Made by a program: the position numbers and the translations under genes. This document shows, piece by piece, positions 27,532 through 36,521 of a stretch of DNA of 64,000 bases. This stretch comes from Schnuerera sp. xch1 (GTDB lineage Bacteria > Bacillota > Clostridia > Tissierellales > Tepidimicrobiaceae). The stretch spans positions 186,001 to 250,000 of the forward strand of contig NZ_JAIOUP010000002.1 of assembly GCF_019931165.1 (NCBI RefSeq), read 5' to 3'. Under the pieces are notes generated by a model that saw only the letters and a list, made by a program, of their open reading frames with translations, was not told where the DNA came from and did not search any database. Numbering within the stretch: position 1 is the first letter of the stretch; every line of letters starts with the position of its first letter.

Positions 27532-27790
27532 AACCTCGAATCCTTATAAAAAGGACCGAGGTTATCGGCGGTACCACCTTAATTGATAATAAAATTATCC
27601 TCTTAAACCTAATAACGACAGGCAACCGCTGGTATCTACTATAAATCTCACATTTAAATAGGTTTATTTCTCTATAAATCACTTCGATCCAGAACTCTGA
27701 GACGGGTTCAAAATGCTCTTATAGAAATCTTTCAGCCTACGATTTCCTCTCTGAAATAAGGGGACATTTTTACTATTTCTCTTCATTGTT
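27532..27790 (-). ncRNA. T-box leader of proS
   Basis: Minus-strand leader with the T-box sequence AAGGTGGTACCGCCG (27567-27581) and a terminator, AACCTCG...CGAGGTT plus T-run, at 27532-27563. Stem I lies upstream (about 27780-27650). In its 3' side GAACCCGTC offers CCC (27704-27706) followed by a purine as candidate specifier codon, matching proline. Uncharged tRNA-Pro should therefore allow read-through into proS. Confidence 0.93.
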
Positions 27791-27814
27791 TTTTCAACAA
27801 TATAACTTTAGTAT

Positions 27815-27843
27815 ATAATATGCTAGAAATTCGTTTCTGTCAA
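27815..27843 (-). promoter_or_regulatory. Promoter of the proS T-box operon
   Basis: Minus strand TTGACA (27838-27843), 17-bp spacer, TATTAT (27815-27820). The implied start, near 27808, is just before stem I of the T-box. The remaining gap, up to 28069, shows nothing else. Confidence 0.75.
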
Positions 27844-28069
27844 GGGATTTTATATCATATATAATATCGAGCATGCTATTCGTCTGTGTTAACTTTATGC
27901 ATTATTTCTTGGATTACAGATGATTAATATTGGTTCTATGAAGATAGAAGATATCAAAATAGTCCATTTATATTATATTATTCCTCTAATTCCCATAAGT
28001 AAATCTCTTACATTTATTAAATGTTGCTACAACTGATCCTTAAATACTATACACTACAAGAGTATCATT

Positions 28070-28696
28070 CTATTTTTTATTATTGTTTTCTATAAATCTC
28101 TTCTTTATAAAAAGAACCCCAGCAACAAAAACAGTACTTGCTAAAATCATAATTGCAATTATAGAATAAAAATCTATATAAAAAACTATTGTTTCCCAAG
28201 CCTCTCCTGCAAATCTACCTAAATATATTAATATTACATTCCAAATAAACGTCCCCATTATCGTTAAAAATAAAAATTTACTAAATTTCATCTTAGAAAT
28301 TCCCGCTGGTATAGATATCAAACTCCGTACAATCGGAATAAATCTACATAAAAATACTGCTTTATTACCATATTTGATAAACCACTTTCCTGCTTTTCTA
28401 ACATCTCCTCTTTTTAAATGTAATATCCTCCCAAGTTTACTACCAAAAAAATTTTCAAGTCGCTCTATATTTAAAACTCTACCAAAAACATACAATATGA
28501 CTGCTCCTAAAACTGATCCAATTGTAGCAGATACAACAACTCCCCATCTATCCATACTACTAAATGTAGTCATGAATCCTCCAAAAGTTAAGATTACTTC
28601 AGATGGTATTGGTGGGAATATATTTTCAACAGCTATTAGCAAAAAAATGCCAAAGTAACCAAATTGATTTATAATTTCTAAAATAATGTCTTCCAT
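28070..28696 (-). CDS. DedA-family membrane protein
   Basis: About 208-aa inner-membrane protein of the DedA/SNARE-associated family; members help maintain membrane potential and several act as polyprenyl-phosphate or lipid flippases. Signature parts: IFLLIAVENIFPPIPSEVILTFGG (residues about 20-43), the amphipathic NKAVFLCRFIPIVRSLISIPAGISKMKFSKFLFLTIMGTFIWN (about 118-160) with the conserved R-x3-R, and a final transmembrane helix. I place the start at the ATG behind GGAGG (28696), not six codons earlier. Single gene. A decayed fragment of a similar protein is at 24901. Confidence 0.9.
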   Translation of the reverse strand: MEDIILEIINQFGYFGIFLLIAVENIFPPIPSEVILTFGGFMTTFSSMDRWGVVVSATIGSVLGAVILYVFGRVLNIERLENFFGSKLGRILHLKRGDVRKAGKWFIKYGNKAVFLCRFIPIVRSLISIPAGISKMKFSKFLFLTIMGTFIWNVILIYLGRFAGEAWETIVFYIDFYSIIAIMILASTVFVAGVLFIKKRFIENNNKK

Positions 28697-28869
28697 ATTA
28701 TTTCCTCCGTTCATAAATATGCTAATTAATTTGAGAAATTTTCATGTTTTTAACTGGTATTTAAGGTACTTAATATCATTAGGTATACGTAGAAAAATTT
28801 TTAATCCTTCAACTGAAAAGAGTTATACCATTTAAAGTAATGCTTTTAGGTAGCATAGCTCTTTTTCTA

Positions 28870-29505
28870 TTAATAAGACATCTTTTTTTTAATAAAAATA
28901 TCCATTAATTTATACAAAAATAATACAACTATAAAACCGATAGAATATAAATTAAACATAAAATTAATAGCTTTTAGCAAAAAAGAATCCCTTAAAATTG
29001 TGTTTGTAAAAATCCCTATTATTACTATTGCAGCTACAAATATTATAATATAACCAATAAGATAATAGTGAACAGGAAGTTCAAAAATTCCGTTATTTTT
29101 AGAAAGTGAAGTGAATTCTTTCACTTGAAACTGACCAATAGCAATTTCTATAGCTTCTTCTTCTGTTTTACCCTCTGATTCAAGATCCTTTACAAAATCA
29201 TTTAAATACTCTTTAAGATCTTCTTTATCTTCTTTTTTCATTACTAGACTATTTACATACGTTTCAATATCATTATTTTTTCTGTATATTACACTAAGCT
29301 TTATATGATCAATATAATTTAAAATACTCCATACAAATGCAGTTACAATAGCTGTACCGTATGTTAACAATTCAGTTATTATATCTATATTTGGATTAAT
29401 CTTATTATTATAAAGTGAAAATATGAAAATCAACATAGATATTATTAATAACCATGGATATCTAATATCTGATAAATCAAATACCTTCTTTACAAATATT
29501 TTCAT
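28870..29505 (-). CDS. Membrane protein with HAAS-like domain, partner of PadR regulator
   Basis: About 211 aa with four hydrophobic segments (about 18-34, 48-64, 150-170, 180-205). Between them is a charged helical block (YVNSLVMKKEDKEDLKEYLNDFVKDLESEGKTEEEAIEIAIGQF) that resembles the HAAS/DUF1700 domain found next to PadR regulators in Firmicutes. It lies 5-11 bp after the PadR gene and is surely co-transcribed. Such pairs are thought to sense envelope or membrane state, but no function is proven. The ATG at 29505, 7 nt after AGGAGG, is the likely start. Confidence 0.6.
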   Translation of the reverse strand: MKIFVKKVFDLSDIRYPWLLIISMLIFIFSLYNNKINPNIDIITELLTYGTAIVTAFVWSILNYIDHIKLSVIYRKNNDIETYVNSLVMKKEDKEDLKEYLNDFVKDLESEGKTEEEAIEIAIGQFQVKEFTSLSKNNGIFELPVHYYLIGYIIIFVAAIVIIGIFTNTILRDSFLLKAINFMFNLYSIGFIVVLFLYKLMDIFIKKKMSY

Positions 29506-29516
29506 AATCAAACCTC

Positions 29517-29831
29517 CTAAATAAATATTTCAACTATTTTCACAGTTTCTTTCCAGTCATTAATCAATTGAGATAATCGTTCTTTCCCTGACTCAGTTAT
29601 TTTATAATATTTCCTACGGCCCCCGCCCGATTCATTTCCCCAATAAAAGTCAATAGCTTTTTGTTTTTCTAATCTCTTTAGGGCTAAGTACATGGTTGCC
29701 TCCAAAATCTCAAATAATCCTTCAGTTCGCGTTTTTATTGTCCTTGAAATTTCATAACCATAATTATCACCTTGATTTAAAACACTTAATATAAGAATGT
29801 CGATGGTCCCCTTTAACATTTCTTTATTCAT
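29517..29831 (-). CDS. PadR-family transcriptional regulator
   Basis: 104-aa winged-helix repressor. It starts with KGTIDILILSVLNQGDNYGYEISRTI (residues 6-31), the PadR opening, then LEATMYLALKRLEKQKAIDFYWGNESGGGRRKYYKITESGKERL, the wing with the GGGRRKYY turn. The short C-terminus makes it a PadR-s1-type protein. It is the first gene of a two-gene operon with the HAAS-like membrane protein. Direct repeats of TACTTAA/TATACTA type near 29845-29900 may be its operator. The inducing signal is unknown. Confidence 0.9.
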   Translation of the reverse strand: MNKEMLKGTIDILILSVLNQGDNYGYEISRTIKTRTEGLFEILEATMYLALKRLEKQKAIDFYWGNESGGGRRKYYKITESGKERLSQLINDWKETVKIVEIFI

Positions 29832-30073
29832 AATATCTCCACCTTATATACTACTTAATAGTATTATATACTTAACTGTCATAAGTATACTATAACTACT
29901 TAACAATGTAAAGTAGTTTTTTAATTATTTTCATAGAAAATAATTTCATCAACCAATTTATAGCTCTAATTAAGTTATTAACTAAATTAACTCTAAAAAC
30001 TATCAATAAAGATAATATCAATGTAATCATCAGTAATCAAACTTATTTTATCTACGACTTATATCTAAATCTA

Positions 30074-31522
30074 TCAGCTTCTATTTAATTTTTTTCTATA
30101 ATATATTCTCATAACTGTAACTATAACTCCAATTAAGAAAACTACAATTAAAAATAACATAACAGCTGGCCAGATACCAAAAACATCCTTAATTGTAGAA
30201 CTATTGTTTTGTAGGCTTGGAACAATAAAAAACAACCATCCTATAAACAAGACTAAAATTACTTGAGGCATTAAACGAAAATAATATCTCCAAGTAGAGT
30301 ATTGTTTATGTCTATTCGACCACCCTTTACTTCGTATAATACCTTTTACACCAAAGAACATGTATATTAATGTAATAAATCCAAGTAATAAATCTATTAT
30401 CTTTGGTATAGGTGCTCTAGTATCGGGTGTTTGTCCTTCGATCAATTGAATAATTCCTGAACTAATCTCATAAGAATGTTCTAAAGTAGTCGTAAAGCTA
30501 TTAAGCATTACAGCTACAGCATATCCACTAGAAGGTATGATGTCTTGTTGTGCTTGGATAGTTGATAACGCCCCACTATGAGAGATACGTGCTGGCTTAA
30601 CATTTTGAGAACTTAAAGCCCAGCCAAGGCCGTATTTTTCGCTTCCAGGTTGAGGAGAATAGGATTCTTCTAACAATGATATTGACAGTAACCTTTCTCC
30701 ATTCACATTTTTCCCATTATTGGTATGCATAGAAAGCCATTTCCCCATGTCAGATGCTGTTGAAATCACTCCTCCAGAACCAGCAAACATTTTTTCAAGC
30801 TCCGTCCAGGGAAGTGCAGTACCATATGCTGTTATATATCCTTGAGATAGACCTTTTACAGGATCACCAGAATTTGTAGCTGATAGAGTATCATCCATTC
30901 CTAGTGGAGAAAATATATTTTTATCAAGATATTTCGAAAATTCCATACCACTTATTACTTCTACCAATCTAGCAAGTATCCAATAATTAGCATTGCTATA
31001 AAAATACTTGTATCCAGGTTGCCACTTAAGTTTCCAGTTATGCAGACGGTCAATACCTGTTTTTATGGTGTTCGCTGGTGGCACAATCGTCGGATTCGGA
31101 ATTCCTGATGTGTGACTTAACAAGTGTCTTATTGTAACTTTTTGCAATCTGGCATCATCCATAGTAAGCTCTGGTAAATGCTTTACAATTGGATCGTCTA
31201 AGCTGATTTTTCCTTCGTCAATCAATTGCAAAACTGAAAAAGCAGTGAACGATTTTGAAACGGAACCTATTCTCATTAACGACCTTTCTGTTAAGGGTTT
31301 ACCTTCAGAATCATGCCCATATGCTTCTTCGTAAACTACCTTACCATCTTTTACAATTACAATTGAAGCACCAGGTAATCCGTTACGTTCCATGTAATTT
31401 GTGACAAACTCATCAATAGCTTCTCTTTCTATGATAGTATCAGCATTAACCGATAAAGGGTAAGAAAATATTGGAATTAAAAATGTTATTAGTACAAAAA
31501 TAATACATAATCTTTTTTTCAT
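30074..31522 (-). CDS. Class C beta-lactamase-fold serine hydrolase with membrane tail
   Basis: 482 aa. Signal peptide (residues 1-27), then a penicillin-binding-protein/AmpC-like domain: SVSK (Ser87-x-x-Lys90) is the catalytic SxxK, YSNANY supplies the Tyr-x-Asn motif, and HSGALS is the third (H-x-G) box. The domain ends near 370, and three to four membrane helices follow (about 375-475), so the enzyme sits outside and is anchored. Family members are esterases or peptidases as often as beta-lactamases; resistance cannot be assumed. It is downstream of the two-component/ABC operon but 120 bp away. Confidence 0.85.
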   Translation of the reverse strand: MKKRLCIIFVLITFLIPIFSYPLSVNADTIIEREAIDEFVTNYMERNGLPGASIVIVKDGKVVYEEAYGHDSEGKPLTERSLMRIGSVSKSFTAFSVLQLIDEGKISLDDPIVKHLPELTMDDARLQKVTIRHLLSHTSGIPNPTIVPPANTIKTGIDRLHNWKLKWQPGYKYFYSNANYWILARLVEVISGMEFSKYLDKNIFSPLGMDDTLSATNSGDPVKGLSQGYITAYGTALPWTELEKMFAGSGGVISTASDMGKWLSMHTNNGKNVNGERLLSISLLEESYSPQPGSEKYGLGWALSSQNVKPARISHSGALSTIQAQQDIIPSSGYAVAVMLNSFTTTLEHSYEISSGIIQLIEGQTPDTRAPIPKIIDLLLGFITLIYMFFGVKGIIRSKGWSNRHKQYSTWRYYFRLMPQVILVLFIGWLFFIVPSLQNNSSTIKDVFGIWPAVMLFLIVVFLIGVIVTVMRIYYRKKLNRS

Positions 31523-31644
31523 TTAATAGCCTCCTGTCTGTTATAATTATAAATCTGTCACTAAGCGTCTACTATTCATATATAATCAATTATCTTTTAA
31601 TTCAGTAGAAACTTTAACCTTTATTTTATTTAGATAATAACAAT

Positions 31645-32541
31645 CTAAAGTTTAAAAATTACATCAATAATTAGAAATGAATCCTCAACATATGCTTCAA
31701 TTTCTCCATTCATTTTGGTAACCAAGTTTTTTACAATAGCCAAACCCAAGCCTGTAGTTTTTTTACTTCTAGATTTATCAGCAATATAAAAGCGCTCGAA
31801 CAATCTTTCAGCCTCTTCGTTATCTATATTGAGTGCATAATTTTTAAAGCTAATGCATACATGTTTTTCTTCTTTTACTGAAATAGATATATTTCCAGTT
31901 CCATGATTTAGATAGTTCTTTATCAAATTTTGAAAAATCCTTGTTAAGGCATCTTTATCTCCATAGATATAAATTGGTGTTGAAGGCATTTGGATGCTTG
32001 GTTCTTCGCCTTTTGATATGAAATCATGATAAAACAGAGAAATTACATTTGTAAGCACATTATTTACATTAACTTTTTCAAACTGCAATGGGTATTCATC
32101 AGACTCAATTCTAGTGAATTCAAAAAAATCATCCAGCATTGCAATCAATGTTTCTATGCGCCTTGTGATTATGCTATAATACTCAGCCTTCTTTTCTTTA
32201 GAAGTTTTCTCTGACTCCAGCATCTGAACATATCCAGCAATAGATGTAAGTGGAGTTCTCAAATCGTGAGATATGTTTGTTATCTCCTCTTTAAATTCAT
32301 GTTGAGCCTTTGAAATAGCTATTTTTTCAGTTTTATAATAGTCAATGATATGATTTAATTGAATTGCCAGTTCATTAATCTCTTTCATTTTAATTTGGAG
32401 GTCAATTTTCATATTTGTATCATTATCTTTAATAAACTGAAGTTTCTTAGCAATATTTCTAATCTCCTTTTTATAAAGCAAAATATAGGCGGATAATACG
32501 CCTATTACTAATAGAAGTATAATAATAATTAGCCAAAGCAT
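31645..32541 (-). CDS. Sensor histidine kinase
   Basis: 298 aa with one N-terminal membrane helix (residues 1-22) and a short linker, so intramembrane-type sensing without an extracellular domain is likely. The phospho-acceptor is the His in SHDLRTPLTSIAGYV (about 93-107). ATP-binding boxes: N box NLIKNYLNHG and G2 box KKTTGLGLAIVKNLV near residue 255. It is the last gene of the operon response regulator-ATPase-permease-kinase, an arrangement used for sensing and exporting peptide antibiotics such as bacitracin or lantibiotics. ATG start, 17 bp after the permease gene. Confidence 0.92.
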   Translation of the reverse strand: MLWLIIIILLLVIGVLSAYILLYKKEIRNIAKKLQFIKDNDTNMKIDLQIKMKEINELAIQLNHIIDYYKTEKIAISKAQHEFKEEITNISHDLRTPLTSIAGYVQMLESEKTSKEKKAEYYSIITRRIETLIAMLDDFFEFTRIESDEYPLQFEKVNVNNVLTNVISLFYHDFISKGEEPSIQMPSTPIYIYGDKDALTRIFQNLIKNYLNHGTGNISISVKEEKHVCISFKNYALNIDNEEAERLFERFYIADKSRSKKTTGLGLAIVKNLVTKMNGEIEAYVEDSFLIIDVIFKL

Positions 32542-32557
32542 GAAACTCCCTCCAAAT

Positions 32558-33316
32558 CTATTTTATATCCTGCTTCTTAAAAGTAAACCATCCTATGCCT
32601 GAACACAAAATCAGGTAGGATAAAGCTACTGCAATTGCTACCCTTATATCTACTGCCTGTGGATGGGGTAGAGCAGTAGGAGAAAAATTCATAATCAAAA
32701 ATATTCTTCCCCAATCACTATTCTCAACTAATGTGCTTAAAGGAGGAACTATTACTAAACTTAATAATAAACTTACTGCCATTGTGCTTCCTATGTTTTT
32801 AATCAAAAATGCTATCATTAAAAATATAGACCCGTGGGCTGTATACAACAAGTCTTGAATTATCAGCATTCGAATAAGAAGCATCAAATCATATATTGAA
32901 AAAGAACCATATATGCCAAAAACAAAAATTGATGTAATTCCTGTAGTAAATATAGCAACAAGTAACATTAAAATTGTACCTATAGATACTGTGATTAATT
33001 TAGACATATAAACCTTCGTATGACTAAAGCCTAAGGAAACAGAATCTTTAATTGTTCCTGTGCTATACTCTCCTGTTATAAGCATTGTAATAAATATGGC
33101 TTGAAGCGCAGGTATAAAGTATGGTAAAAACGCTTGTTCTTCAAAAAGCATATATATCCAGTGGAATGTACTTGGGTTAAGCTGCTCTTTCATATGGGCG
33201 GAGGACTTAAAGTCTATTATAATATAAGCTACAACAAGTGCAATAATCGCCAAACAAATATAAAATGACTTACTGCGTCTTAATTTATATAAATCAGCTC
33301 TTAACAAATTAAGCAT
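32558..33316 (-). CDS. ABC transporter permease, lantibiotic-immunity type
   Basis: 252-aa membrane protein with six hydrophobic segments, ABC-2 type. It begins LLRADLYKLRRSKSFYICLAIIAL, the usual start of LanE/LanG or BcrB-like permeases, and carries ITGEYSTGTIKDSVSLGFSHTKVYMSKLIT around residues 80-110. It overlaps the ATPase gene by 8 bp. Together they probably expel a peptide antibiotic. It is much shorter than BceB permeases and lacks their large extracellular loop, so this is not a Bce-type system. Confidence 0.87.
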   Translation of the reverse strand: MLNLLRADLYKLRRSKSFYICLAIIALVVAYIIIDFKSSAHMKEQLNPSTFHWIYMLFEEQAFLPYFIPALQAIFITMLITGEYSTGTIKDSVSLGFSHTKVYMSKLITVSIGTILMLLVAIFTTGITSIFVFGIYGSFSIYDLMLLIRMLIIQDLLYTAHGSIFLMIAFLIKNIGSTMAVSLLLSLVIVPPLSTLVENSDWGRIFLIMNFSPTALPHPQAVDIRVAIAVALSYLILCSGIGWFTFKKQDIK

Positions 33317-34241
33317 GATTATTACCCCCCATCAATTTCATAAAATACTCTTCCAAGTCATCACCTTTTGATTCAATGGAATATATTTTTACATCATTTT
33401 TTGCAAGCTCTAAGCAGATTTCACCAGACATATCCAATAAATTATAGACCTTAATTATATTGTCTGGTAATACCTCATAGTTTGTTGTTTTAAAAATATC
33501 TTCTAAAACGAATGAAGTCTTAGCACTGTCACTTACCTTTAAACTCAGGTACTTTCTACACTTTAGCTGCAATTCCTTATCTGTAAATTCCTCTACTAGT
33601 GTTCCGTTATTAATTACTCCATAGCGTGTTGCTAGTTTAGACAGCTCTCCTAATATATGGCTCGAAATTAAAATTGTTATACCTTGTTCTTCATTAAGTT
33701 TTTTTAAAAGTTTTCTCATCTCCACAATACCTTCAGGATCAAGTCCATTTATTGGTTCATCAAGTATGAGAAAATCCGGATTCCCAAGTAAGGCAAGAGC
33801 TAAGCCTAGACGTTGTCTCATCCCTAAGGAAAAGTTCTTAACCTTTTTCTTGCCCACATCTGATAATCCTACTGTTCCCAATATACTGTTTATAACCTTT
33901 TTATCAGGTATTCCTAGTAGCTTGCCGCGAAGTTTCATATTCTCAAATGCCGTAAAATCGGGATATAAGGCAGGATGTTCAATTATACTACCTAGTCTAG
34001 GCCGTCCAGCTTTAATATTCTTTTCACCTTTTTGAGAAAATAATTCTATTTCGCCTTTTGTTGGTGTAACAAGTCCTGTAATCATTCTAATAGTTGTTGT
34101 TTTTCCAGCACCATTTCTGCCAATAAACCCATATATATCCCCTTTTTTAATCTTCATATTTACATTATAAACTGCAGTATTATTTCCATATTGCTTTGTA
34201 AGTCCGAAAGTCTGTAAAATATATTCATCCAACTTAAGCAC
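33309..34241 (-). CDS. ABC transporter ATP-binding protein, lantibiotic/bacitracin type
   Basis: 310 aa. Walker A GRNGAGKTT at residues 41-49, signature FSLGMRQ at 137-143, Walker B FLILDEPINGLD at 157-168, followed by the SSH switch histidine. The Glu in the Q-loop region (GSIIEHPALYPDFTAFENM) is the 'E-loop' residue typical of lantibiotic-exporting ATPases instead of Gln. The C-terminal part (about 215-310) is a dimer or regulatory extension. GTG or a TTG nine bases in may be the start. It is second in the four-gene operon. Confidence 0.9.
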   Translation of the reverse strand: MLKLDEYILQTFGLTKQYGNNTAVYNVNMKIKKGDIYGFIGRNGAGKTTTIRMITGLVTPTKGEIELFSQKGEKNIKAGRPRLGSIIEHPALYPDFTAFENMKLRGKLLGIPDKKVINSILGTVGLSDVGKKKVKNFSLGMRQRLGLALALLGNPDFLILDEPINGLDPEGIVEMRKLLKKLNEEQGITILISSHILGELSKLATRYGVINNGTLVEEFTDKELQLKCRKYLSLKVSDSAKTSFVLEDIFKTTNYEVLPDNIIKVYNLLDMSGEICLELAKNDVKIYSIESKGDDLEEYFMKLMGGNNHA

Positions 34242-34321
34242 TCTCCTTATTTAGTTTACGATCTTATTATGAAGTATAGGGTTTAAAAATACATAAAATA
34301 AGTCTAAAGAAAGTCTAAAGT

Positions 34322-35014
34322 TTACTCGCTCATCTTAAATCCAATTCCCCAAACTGTTTGTATATATTCCTCTGAAGGATTTGCTTTCGCAAGCTTTGAA
34401 CGAATATTGCTAATGTGAACATTTATAGTATTATCATCCCCAAAAAATTCATCATTCCACACATGCTCATAAAGATTTGATTTGGTAAATACCTTTTTAG
34501 GATATTTCATCAATAATTCTAGAATTAAAAACTCTCGTTTTGTAAGATTTACAGGAGTATCACTAACCTGTACCGAATAGGTTTCTATATCTATAGTTAT
34601 ATCCTTATAGGTTATTTTATTGTTTTCACTATTAATGCTTGAAGAGCTATTATACCTTCGCAACTGCGCTTCAATTCTTGCCAGCAGCTCATCATTATTA
34701 AAGGGCTTTACTATATAATCATCAGCTCCTGACTTCAACAGATTGATTGTTGAGGCTTTATTGCTCTTTGCCGAAAGTCCAATAACTGGAACATTGCTGT
34801 GTTTTCTAATTTCCTTAAGTACCATCTCTCCATTAAGCCCTGGAAGCATAAGATCAAGCAGTACCAGATCAATTTTATTATTAAAAACCATTAAAGCTTC
34901 AGTACCTGAATAAGCTACTTTTGTATCATAACCATTCTGCTTAAGCAAATCACAAATCATATTGTTTATATCATTATCATCTTCTATAACCAATATTGAA
35001 ACTCCATTATTCAT
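34322..35014 (-). CDS. OmpR-family response regulator
   Basis: 230 aa. Receiver domain 1-120 with acidic pocket EDDND, phospho-acceptor Asp in LVLLDLMLPG (about 53-60), Thr/Ser in IGLSAKS and the conserved Lys in DYIVKPF. The DNA-binding winged helix (about 130-228) has LTKREFLILELLMKYPKKVFTKSNLYEHVWNDEFFGDDNTINVHISNIRSKL. It heads the operon and should respond to the kinase at 31645-32541 to switch on the ABC exporter. ATG behind AGGTG. Confidence 0.94.
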   Translation of the reverse strand: MNNGVSILVIEDDNDINNMICDLLKQNGYDTKVAYSGTEALMVFNNKIDLVLLDLMLPGLNGEMVLKEIRKHSNVPVIGLSAKSNKASTINLLKSGADDYIVKPFNNDELLARIEAQLRRYNSSSSINSENNKITYKDITIDIETYSVQVSDTPVNLTKREFLILELLMKYPKKVFTKSNLYEHVWNDEFFGDDNTINVHISNIRSKLAKANPSEEYIQTVWGIGFKMSE

Positions 35015-35125
35015 TACGTTTACACCTACCTAAAGTTAAATATTAATTTATATTAACTTACATTAACAATACTTACAAGCTTCTTTTCTATTTTACCACT
35101 ATTTTTTACCATAGAACTACAAAAA

Positions 35126-35153
35126 ATTAAGACCTATAAAAAGGCCTTAATAA
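35126..35153 (-). terminator. Terminator of the flavodoxin gene
   Basis: Minus-strand stem AAGGCCT / AGGTCTT with a T-rich loop, followed by AATTTTTT. It lies just after the flavodoxin stop at 35165. Confidence 0.75.
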
Positions 35154-35164
35154 AAGCTAATTTA

Positions 35165-35638
35165 TCATTGTTCATATCCAATTGTCTCAAGCCATCTTTT
35201 GATATCTTCAGATTCAACAGTACCATTTACCGCAATACCAGGTAAAATGATAGATTCTGTACATTCTTTAGCTATATCATTTTCAATTTGACCAAATCCA
35301 CCGCCTCCATGAGTACAGAAGGGGATTATTGTTTTCCCTTTAAAATCATGTTGCCTAAGAAAACTCAAAACTGGTGGAGATAATGTTTTAAACCAATTCG
35401 GTGTACCTATAAAGATTGTTTCATAATCATCTATTGACTCATTACCAGATATTAGCTTAGGACAAAATCCTCGAGAAATTTGATTTCCCACTTCTTTAGT
35501 GGCTGTATTATAATTAAAGGAGTAATTTTTATCAGGAATCAATTCTCTCATACTGCCATCAGTCTGTAGTGCTATTTCTAATGCTAAATTCGCTGTGTTT
35601 TGAAAAAGCGAATAATAAACAATCAATGTATTTTTCAT
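35165..35638 (-). CDS. Flavodoxin-like protein
   Basis: 157 aa. N-terminal IVYYSLFQNTANLALEIA (residues 5-22) is an FMN phosphate-binding loop, less typical than the usual S-x-T-GNT. The middle TIFIGTPNWFKTLSPPVLSFLRQHDFKGKTIIPFCTHGGGGFG (about 74-116) gives the isoalloxazine contacts (Trp83 and the THGGGG loop). This is the Flavodoxin_4 type, probably a small electron carrier or an FMN reductase partner. It is a single gene in the resistance-rich stretch with no clear redox partner beside it. Confidence 0.87.
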   Translation of the reverse strand: MKNTLIVYYSLFQNTANLALEIALQTDGSMRELIPDKNYSFNYNTATKEVGNQISRGFCPKLISGNESIDDYETIFIGTPNWFKTLSPPVLSFLRQHDFKGKTIIPFCTHGGGGFGQIENDIAKECTESIILPGIAVNGTVESEDIKRWLETIGYEQ

Positions 35639-35769
35639 ATATATTACTTCCTTTCGTAAAATTCTTTCTACACTATATTACTTTTATAATGAATATATAA
35701 TACTCTATATACTTTCGTCATAGTCAAGTATAAATTATAGCAAAATCTAAGCTTTTTCACAAAATCATA

Positions 35770-36414
35770 TCAATATTTATACTGTCTCATTAATTGATAT
35801 AACCCATCTTCTGAAACTAACATTTCAAGGTTATTAAATATCTTCTCTTCGTCCCAGTTCCACCACTGGATCTTTAACAAAAATTCAATCTTTTCATCAC
35901 TAAAACGCTTTTTCATAAATTTAGCTGGATTCCCTCCATATATTGTATAGGGTTCAACATTTTTTACTACAGTTGAATTGCTGGCAATAATCGCACCATC
36001 ACCAATTTTAACTCCCGGCATAATGGTTACATTTTCACCTATCCAAACGTCATTACCAATCACTGTGTCACCCTTGAAGGGCAACTGTTCTATTGTTGGA
36101 GTTACCTTTTCCCATCCACCTCCAAAGATATTAAAGGGATAGGTTGTAATTCCATCCATTTTGTGATTTGCACCATTCATAATAAACTTAACACCTTCTG
36201 CAATTGCACAAAATTTCCCTATTATGAGCTTATCTCCTAAAAATTCATAATGATGTTCTATATTATCGTAAAATTTCTCAGGAGATTTTTTATTATCACT
36301 ATAATAAGTGTATTCTCCAATCTCAACATTAGGTCTCTTAGGTAGATTACTTATAAAACAAACTGTCTTCATATTTTCATTTGGGTACAACTTTTTCTTA
36401 TCTGGTCCTATCAT
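35770..36414 (-). CDS. Vat/CatB-type xenobiotic O-acetyltransferase
   Basis: 214-aa left-handed parallel beta-helix (hexapeptide repeat) acetyltransferase. The whole length follows the streptogramin A acetyltransferases: a GPDKKKLYP start, LIIGKFCAIAEGVKFIMNGANHKMDG with the catalytic His in NHKMDG, TYPFNIFGGGWEK, GDTVIGNDVWIGENVTIMPGVKIGDGAIIASNSTVVKNV, and the WWNW near the C-terminus. It should transfer acetyl from acetyl-CoA to a hydroxyl of a drug such as virginiamycin M; close relatives are active but others are chloramphenicol or unknown acetylators. ATG behind AAAGGAG. Activity on streptogramins is inferred, not shown. Confidence 0.85.
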   Translation of the reverse strand: MIGPDKKKLYPNENMKTVCFISNLPKRPNVEIGEYTYYSDNKKSPEKFYDNIEHHYEFLGDKLIIGKFCAIAEGVKFIMNGANHKMDGITTYPFNIFGGGWEKVTPTIEQLPFKGDTVIGNDVWIGENVTIMPGVKIGDGAIIASNSTVVKNVEPYTIYGGNPAKFMKKRFSDEKIEFLLKIQWWNWDEEKIFNNLEMLVSEDGLYQLMRQYKY

Positions 36415-36521
36415 ATAGTACTAGCTCCTTTCTAACTTTTATAAAACAATTATTTTTTTCAATACCGTATAATACTCTAGCCTTCTGAATATTTTTATTA
36501 GAAACCTATATTTATCCTTCA

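Noticed and set aside
27470-27682. 70-codon minus-strand frame before proS
   Set aside because: It runs through the T-box leader and terminator, which explain the conservation.
30074-31522. Beta-lactamase resistance gene
   Set aside because: The class C fold is clear, but the membrane tail and motifs fit esterase/peptidase relatives equally well; resistance is not claimed.
31645-35014. Bce-type bacitracin module
   Set aside because: The permease is only 252 aa and lacks the large extracellular loop and about 650-aa length of BceB.
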